Origin: Proteles cristata cristata
Lineage: Eukaryota; Chordata; Mammalia; Carnivora; Hyaenidae
Direction of reading: 5' to 3'
Assembly (NCBI GenBank): GCA_017311185.1
Contig: JAESUZ010004823.1
Location: forward strand, 62,001-126,000
Length of the DNA: 64,000 nucleotides
Shown here: piece by piece, positions 25,001 through 33,684 of the stretch
How positions within the stretch are numbered: position 1 is the stretch's first letter
How the letters are laid out: each line of letters begins with the position of its first letter
Position numbers and translations under genes: made by a program
Notes under the pieces: generated by a model
Told to the model about the DNA's origin: nothing
Database searches by the model: none
Seen by the model: only the letters and a program-made list of their open reading frames with translations

Positions 25001-25154
25001 TAAACTCTTGAATTTTTGAACAGGTGCTGCAATTGCCGGAGTGTACCGAGCAGCGGGGAAGGAGATGATACCATTTGAAGCCCTCACCTTGGGTACCGGA
25101 CAGACGTTCTGTGTAGTGGTGGTCTCCTTTCTGCGGGTGTTAGCTACTCTATAG
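9207..25154 (+). CDS. TMEM170A: Transmembrane protein 170A, complete (three coding exons)
   Basis: TMEM170A is a small multi-pass protein of the ER and nuclear envelope, reported to promote ER sheets and to affect nuclear pore and envelope structure. Joining 9207-9339, 22281-22451 and 25024-25154 gives 435 nt: 144 codons plus TAG, the length I recall for the human protein. It differs from the remembered human sequence at only a few residues (such as His3 and Leu24). Residues 1-45 form a Gly/Ser-rich N-terminus with an NGT sequon. Three hydrophobic segments follow, at about 47-73, 81-108 and 118-143. All introns obey GT-AG and are phase 1. The start at 9207 is preferred over the in-frame GTG at 9192 because of Kozak context and family length. 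Intron 1 is 12.9 kb, intron 2 is 2.6 kb. Confidence 0.96.
10615..11560. mobile_element. Old L1-type 3' region, split by a SINE
   Basis: The stretches AAATTTTCAAACATCC, then CCAGGATCACACAG and GACATTTTTGAAGAGT, are wording I associate with old mammalian L1 3' ends. The SINE at 10871-11072 interrupts it. A similar stretch lies at 49486-49745. Orientation was not resolved. Confidence 0.5.
10871..11072 (-). mobile_element. Can-SINE
   Basis: It runs on - from GGCGCCCC (11072 end) to a T/A-rich tail. The flanks ATATGTATCTTTT and ATATAGCTTTTTT look like a diverged target duplication. Confidence 0.88.
11660..11730. repeat. AT-rich low-complexity, (TA)n-like
   Basis: Interrupted TATATA runs form a locally palindromic AT tract within TMEM170A intron 1. 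Confidence 0.75.
12370..13400 (+). mobile_element. L2-type LINE, interrupted
   Basis: Sense L2 wording starts at TTATTTACTCAACAAG and continues through GTGAGGCATGAGCCACG and GGGAGGGTTTTGAGCAG. After an insertion it resumes at TTTGTGTGGAGAATAGATGG. The gap holds an L1-like 3' piece (about 12850-12950) and a SINE, which gives a nesting order. Confidence 0.6.
12956..13165 (+). mobile_element. Can-SINE, older subtype
   Basis: It carries the CTCTTGATTTTGGCTTAGATCA and GCATGGAGTCGGCTTAAG variants of an older carnivore subfamily instead of the CTTCGGCTCAGG / AGAGCCTGGAGCC form. Confidence 0.88.
14176..14375 (+). mobile_element. Can-SINE
   Basis: Full length, + strand, starting GGGGGTGCCTGGG and ending AGAAATAAATATTAAAAAAA. 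Mildly diverged in the A box. Confidence 0.92.
14414..14833 (-). mobile_element. Can-SINE, host of the nested SINE
   Basis: The body is at 14653-14833 and its tail start is at 14414-14436. The outer duplication TAGCACCATTATT / TAGTACCATTATT is at 14401-14413 and 14834-14846. The body is diverged, with an internal GATCATGAGAGATCATGA duplication. Confidence 0.88.
14437..14636 (-). mobile_element. Can-SINE nested in another SINE's tail
   Basis: The duplication TAAAACTTTTTTTTTT is at 14421-14436 and 14637-14652, inside the poly-T of the neighbouring - strand SINE. This copy is therefore the younger one. Confidence 0.92.
15395..15505 (+). mobile_element. L2 3' end fragment
   Basis: CTCCTTGTGGGCAGCATG followed by GCCTGACATAGGGAATGGGC and CAGTAAACACTTAATTGTTG is the usual L2 terminal wording, in sense. 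Confidence 0.6.
15510..15940. mobile_element. Ancient medium-reiteration repeat, family not named
   Basis: GTATTAGTTTGCTATTGG, then GTGGCTTAAAACA, then GAAGGCTCTAGG is a familiar mammalian interspersed repeat. A relative sits at 16585-17050. I cannot assign the subfamily by eye. Confidence 0.5.
15941..16584 (+). other. TMEM170A intron 1 stretch, nothing recognised
   Basis: Unique-looking intronic sequence with a T-run near 16210. No repeat family or coding exon was recognised. Confidence 0.5.
16585..17050. mobile_element. Ancient repeat related to 15510-15940, split by a SINE
   Basis: GGCTGCTGTAACAAAATGCC before the SINE and TTTTCTCACAGTTCTGGAGC after it are one element. It contains TGTCCTCACATGGCAGGGAG. 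The family was not named. Confidence 0.5.
16635..16850 (+). mobile_element. Can-SINE
   Basis: It begins GGGGCGCTTGGGTGGGTC and ends in an AAATGAATAAC tail. It splits the older repeat between AACAAAACTT and AAAGAACTT. Confidence 0.9.
17060..17620 (+). other. GC-rich unexplained island inside intron 1
   Basis: About 550 bases richer in G, C and CpG than their surroundings, and free of SINEs. A 201-codon frame (16889-17494) runs through but starts in the older repeat and shows no domain. It could be an internal piece of an old retroelement or a regulatory element. I recognise neither. Confidence 0.4.
17621..18161 (+). other. TMEM170A intron 1 stretch, nothing recognised
   Basis: AT-rich, unique-looking sequence with no gene or repeat family recognised. 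Confidence 0.5.
18162..18355 (-). mobile_element. Can-SINE, diverged
   Basis: It ends GCCACGCAGCGCCCC. The CT-rich middle is short (AGCGTGAAGAGTGAGTG), and the promoter-box region carries several substitutions. Confidence 0.88.
18368..18597 (-). mobile_element. Can-SINE, young-looking
   Basis: The duplication TGCACCGCAGTC is at 18356-18367 and 18599-18610, right at the end of the previous SINE. The tail has the TATTTATTTCTAGGAGAG form. Confidence 0.94.
18985..19165 (+). mobile_element. MIR fragment
   Basis: CTGTTTCCTCAGCC, TTGTGTTAGAGGATTG and TAAAGCACTTAGAACAGCGC follow the MIR core-to-3' order in sense. Confidence 0.65.
19356..19562 (+). mobile_element. Can-SINE
   Basis: Full-length + copy. 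With the next - copy it shares one outer duplication, TGTTACATTATGTA / TGTCACATTATGTA (19341-19354 and 19753-19766), so the second SINE landed in its tail. Confidence 0.9.
19563..19736 (-). mobile_element. Can-SINE with internal deletion
   Basis: About 35 bases, including the B-box region (GGGCTCGAACCC...GATCATGACC), are missing between CAGTACAGAACCCG and AAGTCGGACGC. The rest is near consensus. Confidence 0.88.
20150..20253 (-). mobile_element. Short-form Can-SINE
   Basis: Only about 100 bases: poly-T tail, GTAGGCTCCACGCCCAATG, then promoter boxes, ending CAGGCGCCCC. The long CT-rich middle is absent, as in older carnivore subfamilies. The duplication is about TTGTAGC on each side. Confidence 0.85.
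20254..20990 (+). other. TMEM170A intron 1 stretch, nothing recognised
   Basis: No exon or repeat family was confidently recognised; faint MIR-like wording occurs near 20300-20520. Confidence 0.4.
21000..21385 (-). mobile_element. L1 3' end, antisense
   Basis: It contains AACACCCAGTGCTCATCAC, CCTTCCCCTATGTTCCTCTG and TGCTTAGCATAATGC, the complement of a carnivore L1 ORF2 end and 3'UTR. The relative at 41977-43433 is younger. Confidence 0.75.
21396..21588 (+). mobile_element. Can-SINE, shortened middle
   Basis: The CT-rich region is mostly missing (AACAGCGCAGACTTTCTCTC). The tail contains an extra AAACTTAAAATGATTG copy. The duplication ATGATTGTTG is at 21386-21395 and 21589-21598. Confidence 0.88.
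21836..22084 (+). mobile_element. Can-SINE carrying an internal TG microsatellite
   Basis: The normal TTCTGTGTCTCCC stretch has been replaced by an expanded TG array; the SINE resumes at CTGCTCCTTCCC. The duplication AAACCAGGTGGT / AAACCAGTTGGT is at 21824-21835 and 22085-22096. Confidence 0.92.
21963..22018 (+). repeat. (TG)n microsatellite, about 27 units
   Basis: An uninterrupted TG array inside a SINE, about 260 bp upstream of TMEM170A exon 2. Confidence 0.97.
22281..22451 (+). CDS. TMEM170A: TMEM170A coding exon 2
   Basis: The acceptor is TTCCTTGTAG|AG and the donor ACA A|GTATGT. It encodes residues 45-102 (split codons at both ends), including the first membrane segment and most of the second. 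The intronic flank is in frame on the left, giving a false continuous 113-codon ORF. Confidence 0.96.
22878..23070 (+). mobile_element. Can-SINE
   Basis: Diverged + copy with the duplication TACCTGATTT at 22868-22877 and 23071-23080. Confidence 0.9.
23138..23361 (+). mobile_element. Can-SINE
   Basis: It begins GGGGCCCCTGGGTGTC. The duplication AAGAATTGGAATCACA / AAGAATTGGAATAACA is at 23122-23137 and 23362-23377. Confidence 0.92.
23925..24055 (+). mobile_element. MIR fragment
   Basis: AGTAAAATAAAGATAACTCC, ATGATAAAAGG and AAAGTACTTAATACCTGACA follow MIR 3' order. Confidence 0.55.
25024..25154 (+). CDS. TMEM170A: TMEM170A coding exon 3 (C-terminus)
   Basis: The acceptor is GAACAG|GTGCTGC. 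It supplies the last two bases of Ser102 through Leu144 and TAG at 25152-25154. It carries the basic loop (YRAAGKE) and the last membrane segment. Confidence 0.96.
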
Positions 25155-26825
25155 CAAACACCCTTATGCCACGATGGCGAACCTCAGTTTTACAGAATCC
25201 TCAAAAAGAATACACTACAGAATGTAGTGTTTTCTTAGTTCTTCAAATGAAAGGAACTTGGATGAAGAAATGTGTGTGAAGAAGGACATTTCAGCCCTTT
25301 CTGTGATTTGAAGCCCCAGGGATTGAGGATCTTACTGGACTCCCGCTGTTCTCAACCAAAACAAATCAAGTTTCTCAGCGCCCCCCCCCCCTTCTTTTCT
25401 GGTATTTCACCAGTTTTATAGGTATACCTTTACCCAAGCTAGGTCAGCAATGCTTCTGGATTGACATCCTTTGCACTGAAATTTATAATCTTCTGTGAGA
25501 AAATGCGATCTTGCATATATCAGAGAAACTATGAAAAATACTGGTGGGTTTCTGAGCATACTGTACTAAAATCTGATTTAATCTAATCTTGATTAGAATT
25601 TGGCAGACTCTTCTTTCGCCACATCTTCATAACAGTATGTGCCAAGTAGGTTTTGGTTGAATAGAGCTTTGAGAACAAATTTGGTGAAACAGAGCAGGAA
25701 AAAATCCTACAACACAAGTAGTGGCTTCAAGTCCACTGTGGAAAGAAAAAGAAGACGATGTGACATTTTTTGGAAAACTGTCTTGACCTCTGATTACTGA
25801 ATATATTTTAAGAGATGTGAATCTGTTGTTTTGTACATTTTATCAAAATAAGCTAGCTTACTTAGACTTTTTTTCCTCCAGAGTTTCTTCCTTTCTCTTG
25901 TCACTTTCATTCTCTTGATTTTGGTTAGTTTAATTGGAAATATACCCTATTAAATAGCTTGAGATCAAAATTTTAATTTTGTTTAGGATGCTCTTTGGAT
26001 ATTGAGGTACCAAAAATTTTTTTTCTTTAAACATTATTACAGTTTTTCTTCGTGACTTTGGTTGAAATTGTTGAAATGCAGCTTAAACTAAGGTAGAGGT
26101 TATTGATTTCTTAGTCTTAATATAGTTACCACTTTTACAGTGTTGGATGTCACTCCCAGAAAGTGCCTAAAATTTAATTTTCAGTTAAGCTTCCACATCT
26201 TACATTTCCCTTCAAGAGACTCTGTATCCTTACAGAGAATTAAACATCAGGTTTCTAAAATCCAATTTTAGCTATCTTAATTTTTCTTCTGCCTAACTTT
26301 CTTTTTCATTAAAATGCCTGAAAACTGTGACCTTCAAAAGAAAAAGGATTGTAAAAATCAGATGTCTAACTTGATCCTTACCACCTAACTGTGTTGAATG
26401 GAATACATTCGTTCTCTGTTTTCAGAACAGTTTCTGGTCATTAAACCTGATGTTTTTAAAGGAAAGTTTTCATTGCGACAGTAAGGCTAGCAGCCTATGA
26501 GGTCATGTACACACACACAGTATCTATTCCATTTAAAGCAATATCCACTCCGGCTTCTGATTAAAAGTAACCAGGAAGACGAACTTACCAGGGTTGAAGA
26601 GGAAAAATTACAAAGAAATCACAGAAATTAACTGGACATTTTCTTCTAACTAATAGGCCATTAGACAGCTTATCAAAATTACAGTGACATATACTCAGAC
26701 TCGGTAGAAAATTACAAGAAGACTTGGAATGCCAGCAACTGTTTTTACAAATTCCCCCGCAAGTTCTCTCTCCAATGCTCAAATAATGCTCAAATGCTCA
26801 AGTTTTTCTTTCAAACAAATGTTGA

Positions 26826-26934
26826 CTTTTTTTTTAGAGATTTTAAGTTATCTCTATTCCCAGCATGGAGCTCAAACTCACAACCGTAAGATCAAGTGTC
26901 GCATGCTCCACCGGCTGAGCCAGGCAGGTGCCCC
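26826..26934 (-). mobile_element. Short-form Can-SINE
   Basis: About 108 bases, old subtype: TTTAAGTTATCTCTATTCCC then GAGCTCAAACTCACAACC, ending GGCAGGTGCCCC. Confidence 0.82.
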
Positions 26935-27020
26935 TAAATCTTTAAATAAGACTCCCATTTTCCAGTTCAAGGAGCTGTGATTTTGCAAAGTAGCCCTTCA
27001 ATTTAAGACATTTGAGGACA

Positions 27021-27212
27021 GGGGTGCCTGCGTGGCTCAGTCAATTGAGTGTCTTACTCTTGATGTTGACTCAGGTCATATTCTCACAGTTCGTGGGTTT
27101 GAGCCCTGCATTGGGCTCCATGTGGAGCCCGCTTGGATTCTCCCTGTCTCCTTTTCTGTGCTCCTCTCTGCTCTCTCATGATAAGTTAAATAAAGTCTAA
27201 AAAAAAAAATTG
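27021..27212 (+). mobile_element. Can-SINE, older subtype
   Basis: It has TTACTCTTGATGTTGACTCAGG and CATGTGGAGCCCGCTTGG features, a short CT stretch and a GTTAAATAAAG tail. Confidence 0.87.
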
Positions 27213-28121
27213 GGGGACATTACATCGTTTATTATAGAAAATGATTTTAATCATCTATCTTGACATATGCCTCTTATTAGAAGGCTCTAAAGCCTTCTTT
27301 TGGATAGAATTTTACAAATTACACATGTGGGCCAGTAATTGGTAGGCCCCTCTTCCTGAGTACTAATTTTTGAACATACTGATCGATGATTTAAATATTT
27401 GGTTTTTCTTTTAAGGCCAAGACACAAAAGTCAGTGCATTTTGGAAGGTGTTTTTGTTCCCATCTGTTTTTTGTTTGCTATACTTTGATTATCTGCTTTT
27501 CTAAAACTTCAGATATAAACTATATCTTTAAATTATTGAATATTCATCCATCCCAGTATGTGAACATTCTGTGAATAAATTTCTATAGACCTTTATACAG
27601 ACCGAGCTTTGTAGCTTGAGATGTTTTTAAGAAGATAATATTTGGATGATAAAAAATGTCTATTCCCTTTCAGATGGTTTTTTTTTTTTTAATTTCTTGT
27701 CTCAAATACACAATTATTTGGGGGTGGAAAAATACTGGCATTTGTGTTGAACATTTTATTTTACCATATATAAGTTTGTAGAATTTTTGCCAGCCACCGG
27801 CTTTCTTAGAGCCTGTGCACCCACCGCTTCCCAGCTAGACATCCACTTTTACTTTTATTTGTTTGTTTAATATTTTTTACGCTGGAGGAAGAGACAGCTC
27901 CCAGCCACAAAAGCTGGATTCTTTAATACGGGGATTTTGGAGAGGAAGACATTTCACGAAACTTAAGTCCATGTAAAAGTGTAAAGAATATTCCACAAGG
28001 ATGTCTCTTTGTGCTCTTAACTCATTTTTAAATTTTGCAGCAAACATTTACTGGAAATAATTAAACCAGTGAGAAAAAGTTGATGCAAATCATTAAACCA
28101 TTCCTTATGTTTTTAAATTTT

Positions 28122-28348
28122 TATTTTTTAATGTTTTATTTATTTCTGAGAGAGATTGAGAGAGAGACAGACAGACAGTGCATGAACGGAGGAGGGGCAG
28201 AGAGAGACAGAGACAGAATCTGAAGCAGGCTCCCGGCTCTGAGCTGTCAGCACAGAGCCTGACTGGGGGCTCAAACTCACAAACCATGAGTGAGATCATG
28301 AGCTGAGCCGAAGTCAGCTGTTTGCTGACTGAGCCACTCAGGCACCCC
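28122..28348 (-). mobile_element. Can-SINE
   Basis: Tail TTTTTAATGTTTTATTTATTTC, expanded GAGAGACAGACAGACAG middle, end CAGGCACCCC. Near the distal poly(A) candidate of TMEM170A. Confidence 0.92.
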
Positions 28349-28739
28349 ATATCTTTTGAATTTGGAACTGTATGATGGCTTTTGATTTCAGTGTCCTTCG
28401 TTACTGCTCTGATGTGAATTAAGTTCTTACTACAACTGCAGTGCATACCGACCTTCCCTAAGAAACTGTTTCCTGGAAGGTGAGGCCGGGAGCCAACAGC
28501 CAGCCCCAGGCAGCAAGTTTGGTGTCTGTGCATTTCTGTTTCATGCATTCCCTTAGGCTGGTTGTGACTAAAATCAGCTTAACTTTTGTATTAGATTATT
28601 TCACCAACTGCTACAGCCCAAATGATCAAATCTTTGTACAATAGAAAATTATTTAAATTTTATTTTTCTACGAAATTTCTAATTCTGGTATAAATGTTTA
28701 TCAATAAAGAATTAATTTCAATTCTGTGAGCTGGGACTA

Positions 28740-29230
28740 TCATTTCTTTTTTCAGTGGCCAGTGAATTTAATCTTGCAATAACGTCTGACTTAAATTTGG
28801 GGAGTTTAAATAACTTACTACTTAACATATGTTTAACTGTATTTTATGTTCTTAACTAAAAACTTCTTAACTAATTTATGGTAAAATTCTTGTTCAAAGG
28901 TGTGATTAAACCGTACTTACATGTGATCTTGAGTCCTATTAACTGCACTTTGGGGGCTGTATCTTATCAGCTGGAAGCTTTTTGTATGAAACCACACTGA
29001 GATGGCTGAAAGCTGATACAGCATATGAAAAAAATATTTCAACAGTAAGTTCACGTGAAGAGAGGCTCTCAACATTGGTTAGTACTCTCACTGACATCGT
29101 AAGTCTTTTTCTATCCCGCATTTTCAGCAAATTCCATTGTCCTGTTTGGGTAACTTACATCATGGTCACGGACGAGCACTGCACTTCCTGGCATTGTGGA
29201 CAATGTCTGGCAATAGACTGCCCATCCATG
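28740..29230. other. Intergenic stretch, nothing recognised
   Basis: Between the TMEM170A poly(A) candidates and the next L1 piece. Short overlapping frames on both strands lack domains. Confidence 0.4.
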
Positions 29231-29234
29231 CTCT

Positions 29235-29375
29235 CTGTTTCTTTTTTATTGAAGCATAATATATGGTAAAGCGCACAAATCTCAGACGTATAGCTTGATG
29301 AACGTTTAGTATTTATACATTTATGTGAATACCACACGGGTCGAGGTACAGAACAATTTTTAGCACCCCAGGAGA
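29235..29375 (-). mobile_element. Old L1 3'UTR-like fragment
   Basis: ATTGAAGCATAATATATGG, TAGCTTGATGAACG and CACCCCAGGAGAA match a common old-L1 terminal segment. A second copy lies at 38405-38545. Confidence 0.5.
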
Positions 29376-29526
29376 ACCCTATGTGCAGAGTCGGGCCAGA
29401 AGCCCCCAAGAGTGTATGTATCCAGGACCCACGACAGGAGGAACTTTTCTTCAGTTTTCAAAAGGTGATAGCCCAAGGCTGGACAATGGAGACTGTGGAA
29501 GAGGAGGAGCTAAAGGTGCTGAGTAT

Positions 29527-29726
29527 GGGGACACCTGGTTGAGCATCGACTTTGGCTCAGGTCACGATCTCATGGCTCATCGGTTCGAGCCCCACGTGGG
29601 GCTCTGTGCTGACAGCTCGGAGCCTGGAGCCTGCTTCGGATTCTGTCTCTCTGTCTCTCTCCGCCCCTCCCCTGCTCACACTCTGTCTCTCTCTCAAAAA
29701 TAAACATTAAGGAAAATTAAAAAATA
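29527..29726 (+). mobile_element. Can-SINE, A-box region shortened
   Basis: The head reads GGGGACACCTGGTTGAGC, missing about 10 bases of GTGGCTCAGTCGG. The duplication AAAGGTGCTGAGTAT / AAAGGTGCTCAGTAT is at 29512-29526 and 29727-29741. Confidence 0.92.
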
Positions 29727-29759
29727 AAGGTGCTCAGTATGGTAGAGAGGACCCCACAA

Positions 29760-30364
29760 ACCCTTGTTACGACAACACAGTAATAATAAATGAGGAATCT
29801 TTTAGGGAATTTGTCCTCTGGCCAACTGGAGAGTGCTGTCTAAAGGAGCCAACCATTACTTAGATCTAGCCTATTTCTGCTTCATAGGATTTTGAGCCCA
29901 GTATGTCCAGATATGCCAGTTTTTGAGGGGAAGTTGGAAATCTAGATTGACATCTCAATTTTTAAGCGCTTGCAAATGAACTTGAATTCCCATAAAACGC
30001 TTTTCGGATCAAACAATGCATGCCTTTGAGCTGGATTTGGCCTCCGTGAAACTTTGAAACAATGGAAAATAGCTCCTAGCCTGGTTACCCTTAAAGTGGT
30101 TGGAAACTTTGTGAATCTGAACAAATGCATGGAGTGCCAGTGAGCTGTGAGGAGACTGGGAGAAAGGAGATGATGCAGGAGGGGAGGCTGTCGGAGAACC
30201 CCAACACAACCTCTTCCCCAGGAGCAAACGGCTGCATCCCAGTTTGTCACTGCAGGGTCCATTTACACTGTCCAAGGAAACAGGCTGGGGACGGTAAACC
30301 CCCAAATACTGGGTCCTAATTTCACATCTGCTTTTCTATTATCCTCCCATGAGGAAGATCTACT
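29760..30364. other. Intergenic stretch, nothing recognised
   Basis: No gene or family was recognised. A 106-codon minus-strand frame (29942-30262) overlaps a 98-codon frame, with no domain in either. Confidence 0.4.
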
Positions 30365-30379
30365 GAAAACATAGACCTA

Positions 30380-30609
30380 GGGGCACCTGGGTGGCTTAGT
30401 CGGTTAAGTGTCCGACTTTCGCTTAGGTCATGATCTCACGGTTCGTGGGTTCGAGCCCCGCGTGGGGCTCTGTGCTGGCTGCCAGCTCAGAGCCTGGAGC
30501 CTGTTTCAGAGTCTGTGACTCCCTCTCTCTGACTCTCCCCTGCTCACGCTGTCTCTCTCTCTCCTAGAAATAAATAAAATATTACAAAAATTAAAAAAAA
30601 AAGAAAAAA
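30380..30609 (+). mobile_element. Can-SINE, young-looking
   Basis: GGCTTAGTCGG and TTTCGCTTAGG diagnostic bases, with a long mixed A-tail. The duplication GAAAACATAGACCTA / GAAAACATAAACCTA is at 30365-30379 and 30610-30624. Confidence 0.95.
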
Positions 30610-30910
30610 GAAAACATAAACCTAAATGTAAGAACTTTATAAAGCTCAGAAGAAAATGAGAGTAAGTTTTGTGATCTTGAGTTAGGCAAAACCTTCTTAG
30701 ATAGAACCCCCAAATGCACAGGGACAAGAGAAGAATAAAGTGCACTTCATCAAATTTTTAAAAAATGCTATGCTTCAAAGGATGCCATCAAGGGTGTGGA
30801 AAGGCACCCCACAGAATAGAAGGAATTATTCAAGTCCTGTAGTATATAGGAAACTGCTATTTAGAATATATAAAGAACTCTTAAAACTCAGCAATAAAAA
30901 GACAAATGAT

Positions 30911-31127
30911 CGGGCACCTGGGTGGCTGAGTCAATTAAGTGTCCGACTTAGGCTTAAGTCATGGTCTCATGGTTCATGGGTTCGAGCCCAGGGTCAGGCT
31001 CTATGCGGACAGCTCAGAGCCTGGAGCCTGCTTCGGATTCTGTGTCTCCCTCTCTCCCTCCCCTCTCCTGCTCGTGCTCTGTCTCTCTCTCTAGCTCTCT
31101 CTCATGAATAAATAAATGTTAAAAAAA
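30911..31127 (+). mobile_element. Can-SINE
   Basis: Full + copy inserted in the L1. With the next - SINE it shares the outer duplication AGACAAATGATC / AGAGAAATGACC (about 30900-30911 and 31299-31310). Confidence 0.9.
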
Positions 31128-31281
31128 TTTTATTATTTTTTAATATTTATTTTTGAGAGAGAGAGAGCAGAGGAGGGCAGAGAGGGAGAGACAGAATACG
31201 CGGGGCTTGAACTCACGAACCATGAGATGATGACCTGAGCCAAAGTCAGACACTCAACCCACCAAACCACCCAGGCGCCCC
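31128..31281 (-). mobile_element. Can-SINE, internally shortened
   Basis: It goes from AGACAGAATA directly to CGCGGGGCTTGAAC, skipping about 45 bases. Inserted into the tail of the preceding SINE. Confidence 0.87.
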
Positions 31282-31888
31282 TAAAAATTTTTTTAAAAAG
31301 AGAAATGACCTGTTTTTAAAATGGGCAAAAGATCTGTATACACACACGAAAAGGAGCAAAAGATCTGAACAGACATTCTCCAAAGAACATACACCATGGC
31401 CAATAAAGACATGAAAAGATGTTTAATACCAGTCATCAGGGAGGTACAAATCAAAACTACAGTGCAATGTCACTTCACACCCACGAGGATGGCTTTAATC
31501 AAAAAGACAAGGGTTTTGGTAAGGTGTGCAGAAACTGGAACTTTCAGACATTGTTGCTGAGGTTATAAAATGGCACAGCTGCTTTGGGAAGCCATCTGGC
31601 AGTTCTCCGAAAGGTAAAGCACAGGATTACTATTTGATCAAGCAATTCCACAGGCGTATACCAAAGAGAAATTACCTCTGAACATGTGTTAAGTGAAAGG
31701 AGACAGTTACAAAAGACCATACATTGTATAATACCATTTACATGAAAAGTCCAGAATAGGCAAATCTATAGAGACAGAGAGATTAGCCTGAGGCTGGGGA
31801 CTGGGGAGAAATGGGTAAGGAGCTCATTTTTTAATATGATGGCTGCACAAGTCTGAATTTACCAGAACTATTGAATGTGTACTTAAAA

Positions 31889-31974
31889 GTTTATTTATTT
31901 AAGCAATCTCTAGACACAACTTCAGCAAGATCAAGAGCCACATGCTCTACTGACTGAGCCAGCCATGCATCCCT
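31889..31974 (-). mobile_element. Short-form Can-SINE, very diverged
   Basis: TTATTTAAGCAATCTCTAG then CAAGATCAAGAGCCACATGC, ending AGCCATGCATCCCT. About 85 bases. Confidence 0.72.
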
Positions 31975-32033
31975 GAACTGCGACCTTTAAATGGGTACAT
32001 TTTATGACTGTGAATTATGTTCCAATTAAGCTG

Positions 32034-32205
32034 GGTTTTTTTAATGTTTTATTTTATTTTTGAGAGAGAGAGATACAGAATCTGAAGTAGGCTCCAGGCT
32101 CTGAGCTGTCAGCACAGAGCCCAGTGAGGGGCTCAAACTTGTGAACCATGAGATCATGACCTGAGCAAAAGTCAGAAACTAAGTGACTGGTCCACCCAGG
32201 TGTCC
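32034..32205 (-). mobile_element. Can-SINE
   Basis: The CT stretch is shorter than usual. The duplication CCAATTAAGCTG / CCAATTAGGCTG is at 32022-32033 and 32206-32217. Confidence 0.9.
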
Positions 32206-32259
32206 CCAATTAGGCTGTTTTTTAACGTTTGCTGCTATAATGCCACCACAATGTCCCCT

Positions 32260-32430
32260 TATAAAATTTATTTTTATTTATTTATTTAATTTTCCAGTTA
32301 GTTAACATATAGTGTAGTCTTGGCTTCAGGAGTAGAACCCAGTGATTCATGTCTTATATATGACACCCAGCGCTCATTTCGAATAGGGCCCTCCTTAATG
32401 CCTGTCACCCATTTACCATAATGTCCTTTT
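32260..32430 (-). mobile_element. L1 3'UTR fragment, antisense
   Basis: CCAGTTAGTTAACATATAGT, GACACCCAGCGCTCATTTCG and CTCCTTAATGCCTGTCACCC, the complement of a carnivore L1 3' end. Confidence 0.7.
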
Positions 32431-32644
32431 AACCACAGGTGTGTTTATCTATTCCTTAATTTAGATTAACTCTAGGACTGAGTGACTCAAACATTCAGAG
32501 TATCTAGTCCAGAGTATCAACGAGGAGCAATTTTCAGCTGAGAAAAATCCTAAACCTGAACAAAACAATCTTAATTGTTGCTGTCTCCTGTGTATTTGTC
32601 TCTGATTGCTCCCTCCATTAATTGGATTATAATTAAGAAATACT

Positions 32645-32860
32645 GGGGCGCCTGGGTGGCTTAGTCGGTTAAGTGTCCGACTTTCGCTTAGGTCATGATC
32701 TCGCGGTTCGTGGGTTCGAGCCCCGCCTCAGGCTCTGTGCGGACTGCCAGCTCAGAGCCTGGAGCCTGTTTCAGTCTGTGACTCCCTCTCTCTCTCTGAC
32801 CCTCCCCTCTCATCTCTCTCTCTCTCTCTAGAAATAAATAAAATATTAAAAAAAAAAAAA
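32645..32860 (+). mobile_element. Can-SINE, young-looking
   Basis: Near-consensus with the CTAGAAATAAAT tail; the duplication is about AAGAAATAC/AAGAAATAT. Confidence 0.94.
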
Positions 32861-32871
32861 GAAATATATTA

Positions 32872-33080
32872 GGGGTGCCTGGGTGGCTCAGTCGGTTAAG
32901 CGTCCAACTTCGGTTCAGGTCACGATCTCACGGTTTGTAGGTTCGAGCCCTGTGTGGGGCTCTGTGCTGACAGCTACCTTGGAGCCTGGAGCCTGTTTCA
33001 GATTGTGTCTCCCTCTCTCTCTGACCCTCCCCTGCTCCTGCCGTCTCTCTCTCTCAGAAATAAATAATATATTTAAAAAA
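32872..33080 (+). mobile_element. Can-SINE, close behind the previous one
   Basis: It begins GGGGTGCCTGGGTGGCTC only 11 bases after the previous SINE tail, with TTCGGTTCAGG and a CAGAAATAAATAATAT tail. Confidence 0.93.
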
Positions 33081-33658
33081 TTTTTAATATGTTAATATAT
33101 ATGGACTCTTGGAAGTCAGTTACCATGTATAACGTTATTGATTATGATGGGACAGCCTGGGACAGCAGCAAACAAGCTACTATCAATAGCTGCTGATATA
33201 ATTAATAATATGAACATATTATTAATAAATATAAAGTTAAGAAATAATTTTAATATGATAAAATGATAAAGATTATATGTGGCTGTACTTCCACATGGAT
33301 CAACTTGAAGGATTCATGTGGATGTTGTCTGAATTCTAGGATTCAGTTGATTCTCCTTCACAGTAGTTATGTTTATAAAGTCACCGCACACATTCAATTA
33401 GGAAACACTGAACCACTGTAGGGGAAACACTTGGTTGGGTTTCTGTGAGTCTCTGGTCACAACATTTTGGTCAACTGATCAATATATAATTTTGTTTCAT
33501 GTGTGTTTCTGTTCAAGAACACCTTATTTAATACATCTTATAATAATTATGTGCAGTATCCTTTACAATAAAACAATGTTTCAATTATAGCATTTTTGTG
33601 TAATGTCCTCTATGATACTGAGATTGTATTACTTAACTCTTCCTCAGTCATAGACACA

Positions 33659-33684
33659 CATGCAGTACACATATGTACTGCATG
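33659..33684. repeat. 10-bp-stem inverted repeat
   Basis: CATGCAGTAC (33659-33668) and its complement GTACTGCATG (33675-33684) flank a 6-base loop within the noncoding 3' part of the Tigger element. Confidence 0.7.

Larger units (their letters stand above)
22452..25023 (+). other. TMEM170A: TMEM170A intron 2
   Basis: Contains two SINEs and one MIR fragment; otherwise unique-looking AT-rich sequence. The acceptor is a long T-tract followed by TTTTTGAACAG. Confidence 0.85.
25155..28708 (+). other. TMEM170A: Long TMEM170A 3'UTR candidate
   Basis: Mostly AT-rich and sparse in SINEs until about 26826, consistent with a long 3'UTR. Polyadenylation-signal candidates are AATAAA at 27574-27579 and 28703-28708. 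Three SINEs in the distal part suggest that either the UTR ends at the first signal or it contains SINEs. A 13-base C-run lies near 25379-25391. Confidence 0.5.
30610..31870 (+). mobile_element. Old L1 (L1M-type), sense, split by two SINEs
   Basis: L1 ORF2 3' coding remnants lie in order: AGGCAAAACCTTCTTAGAT, then AATGGGCAAAAGATCTG, CATTCTCCAAAGAACATAC and GGAAGCCATCTGGCAG. The GGGGACTGGGGAG 3'UTR segment follows near 31796. Many indels and stops. Confidence 0.75.

Noticed and set aside
30380..33080. Regularly repeated blocks as a CRISPR-like array
   Set aside because: The repeats are about 200-bp SINEs in both orientations with target duplications and A-tails.
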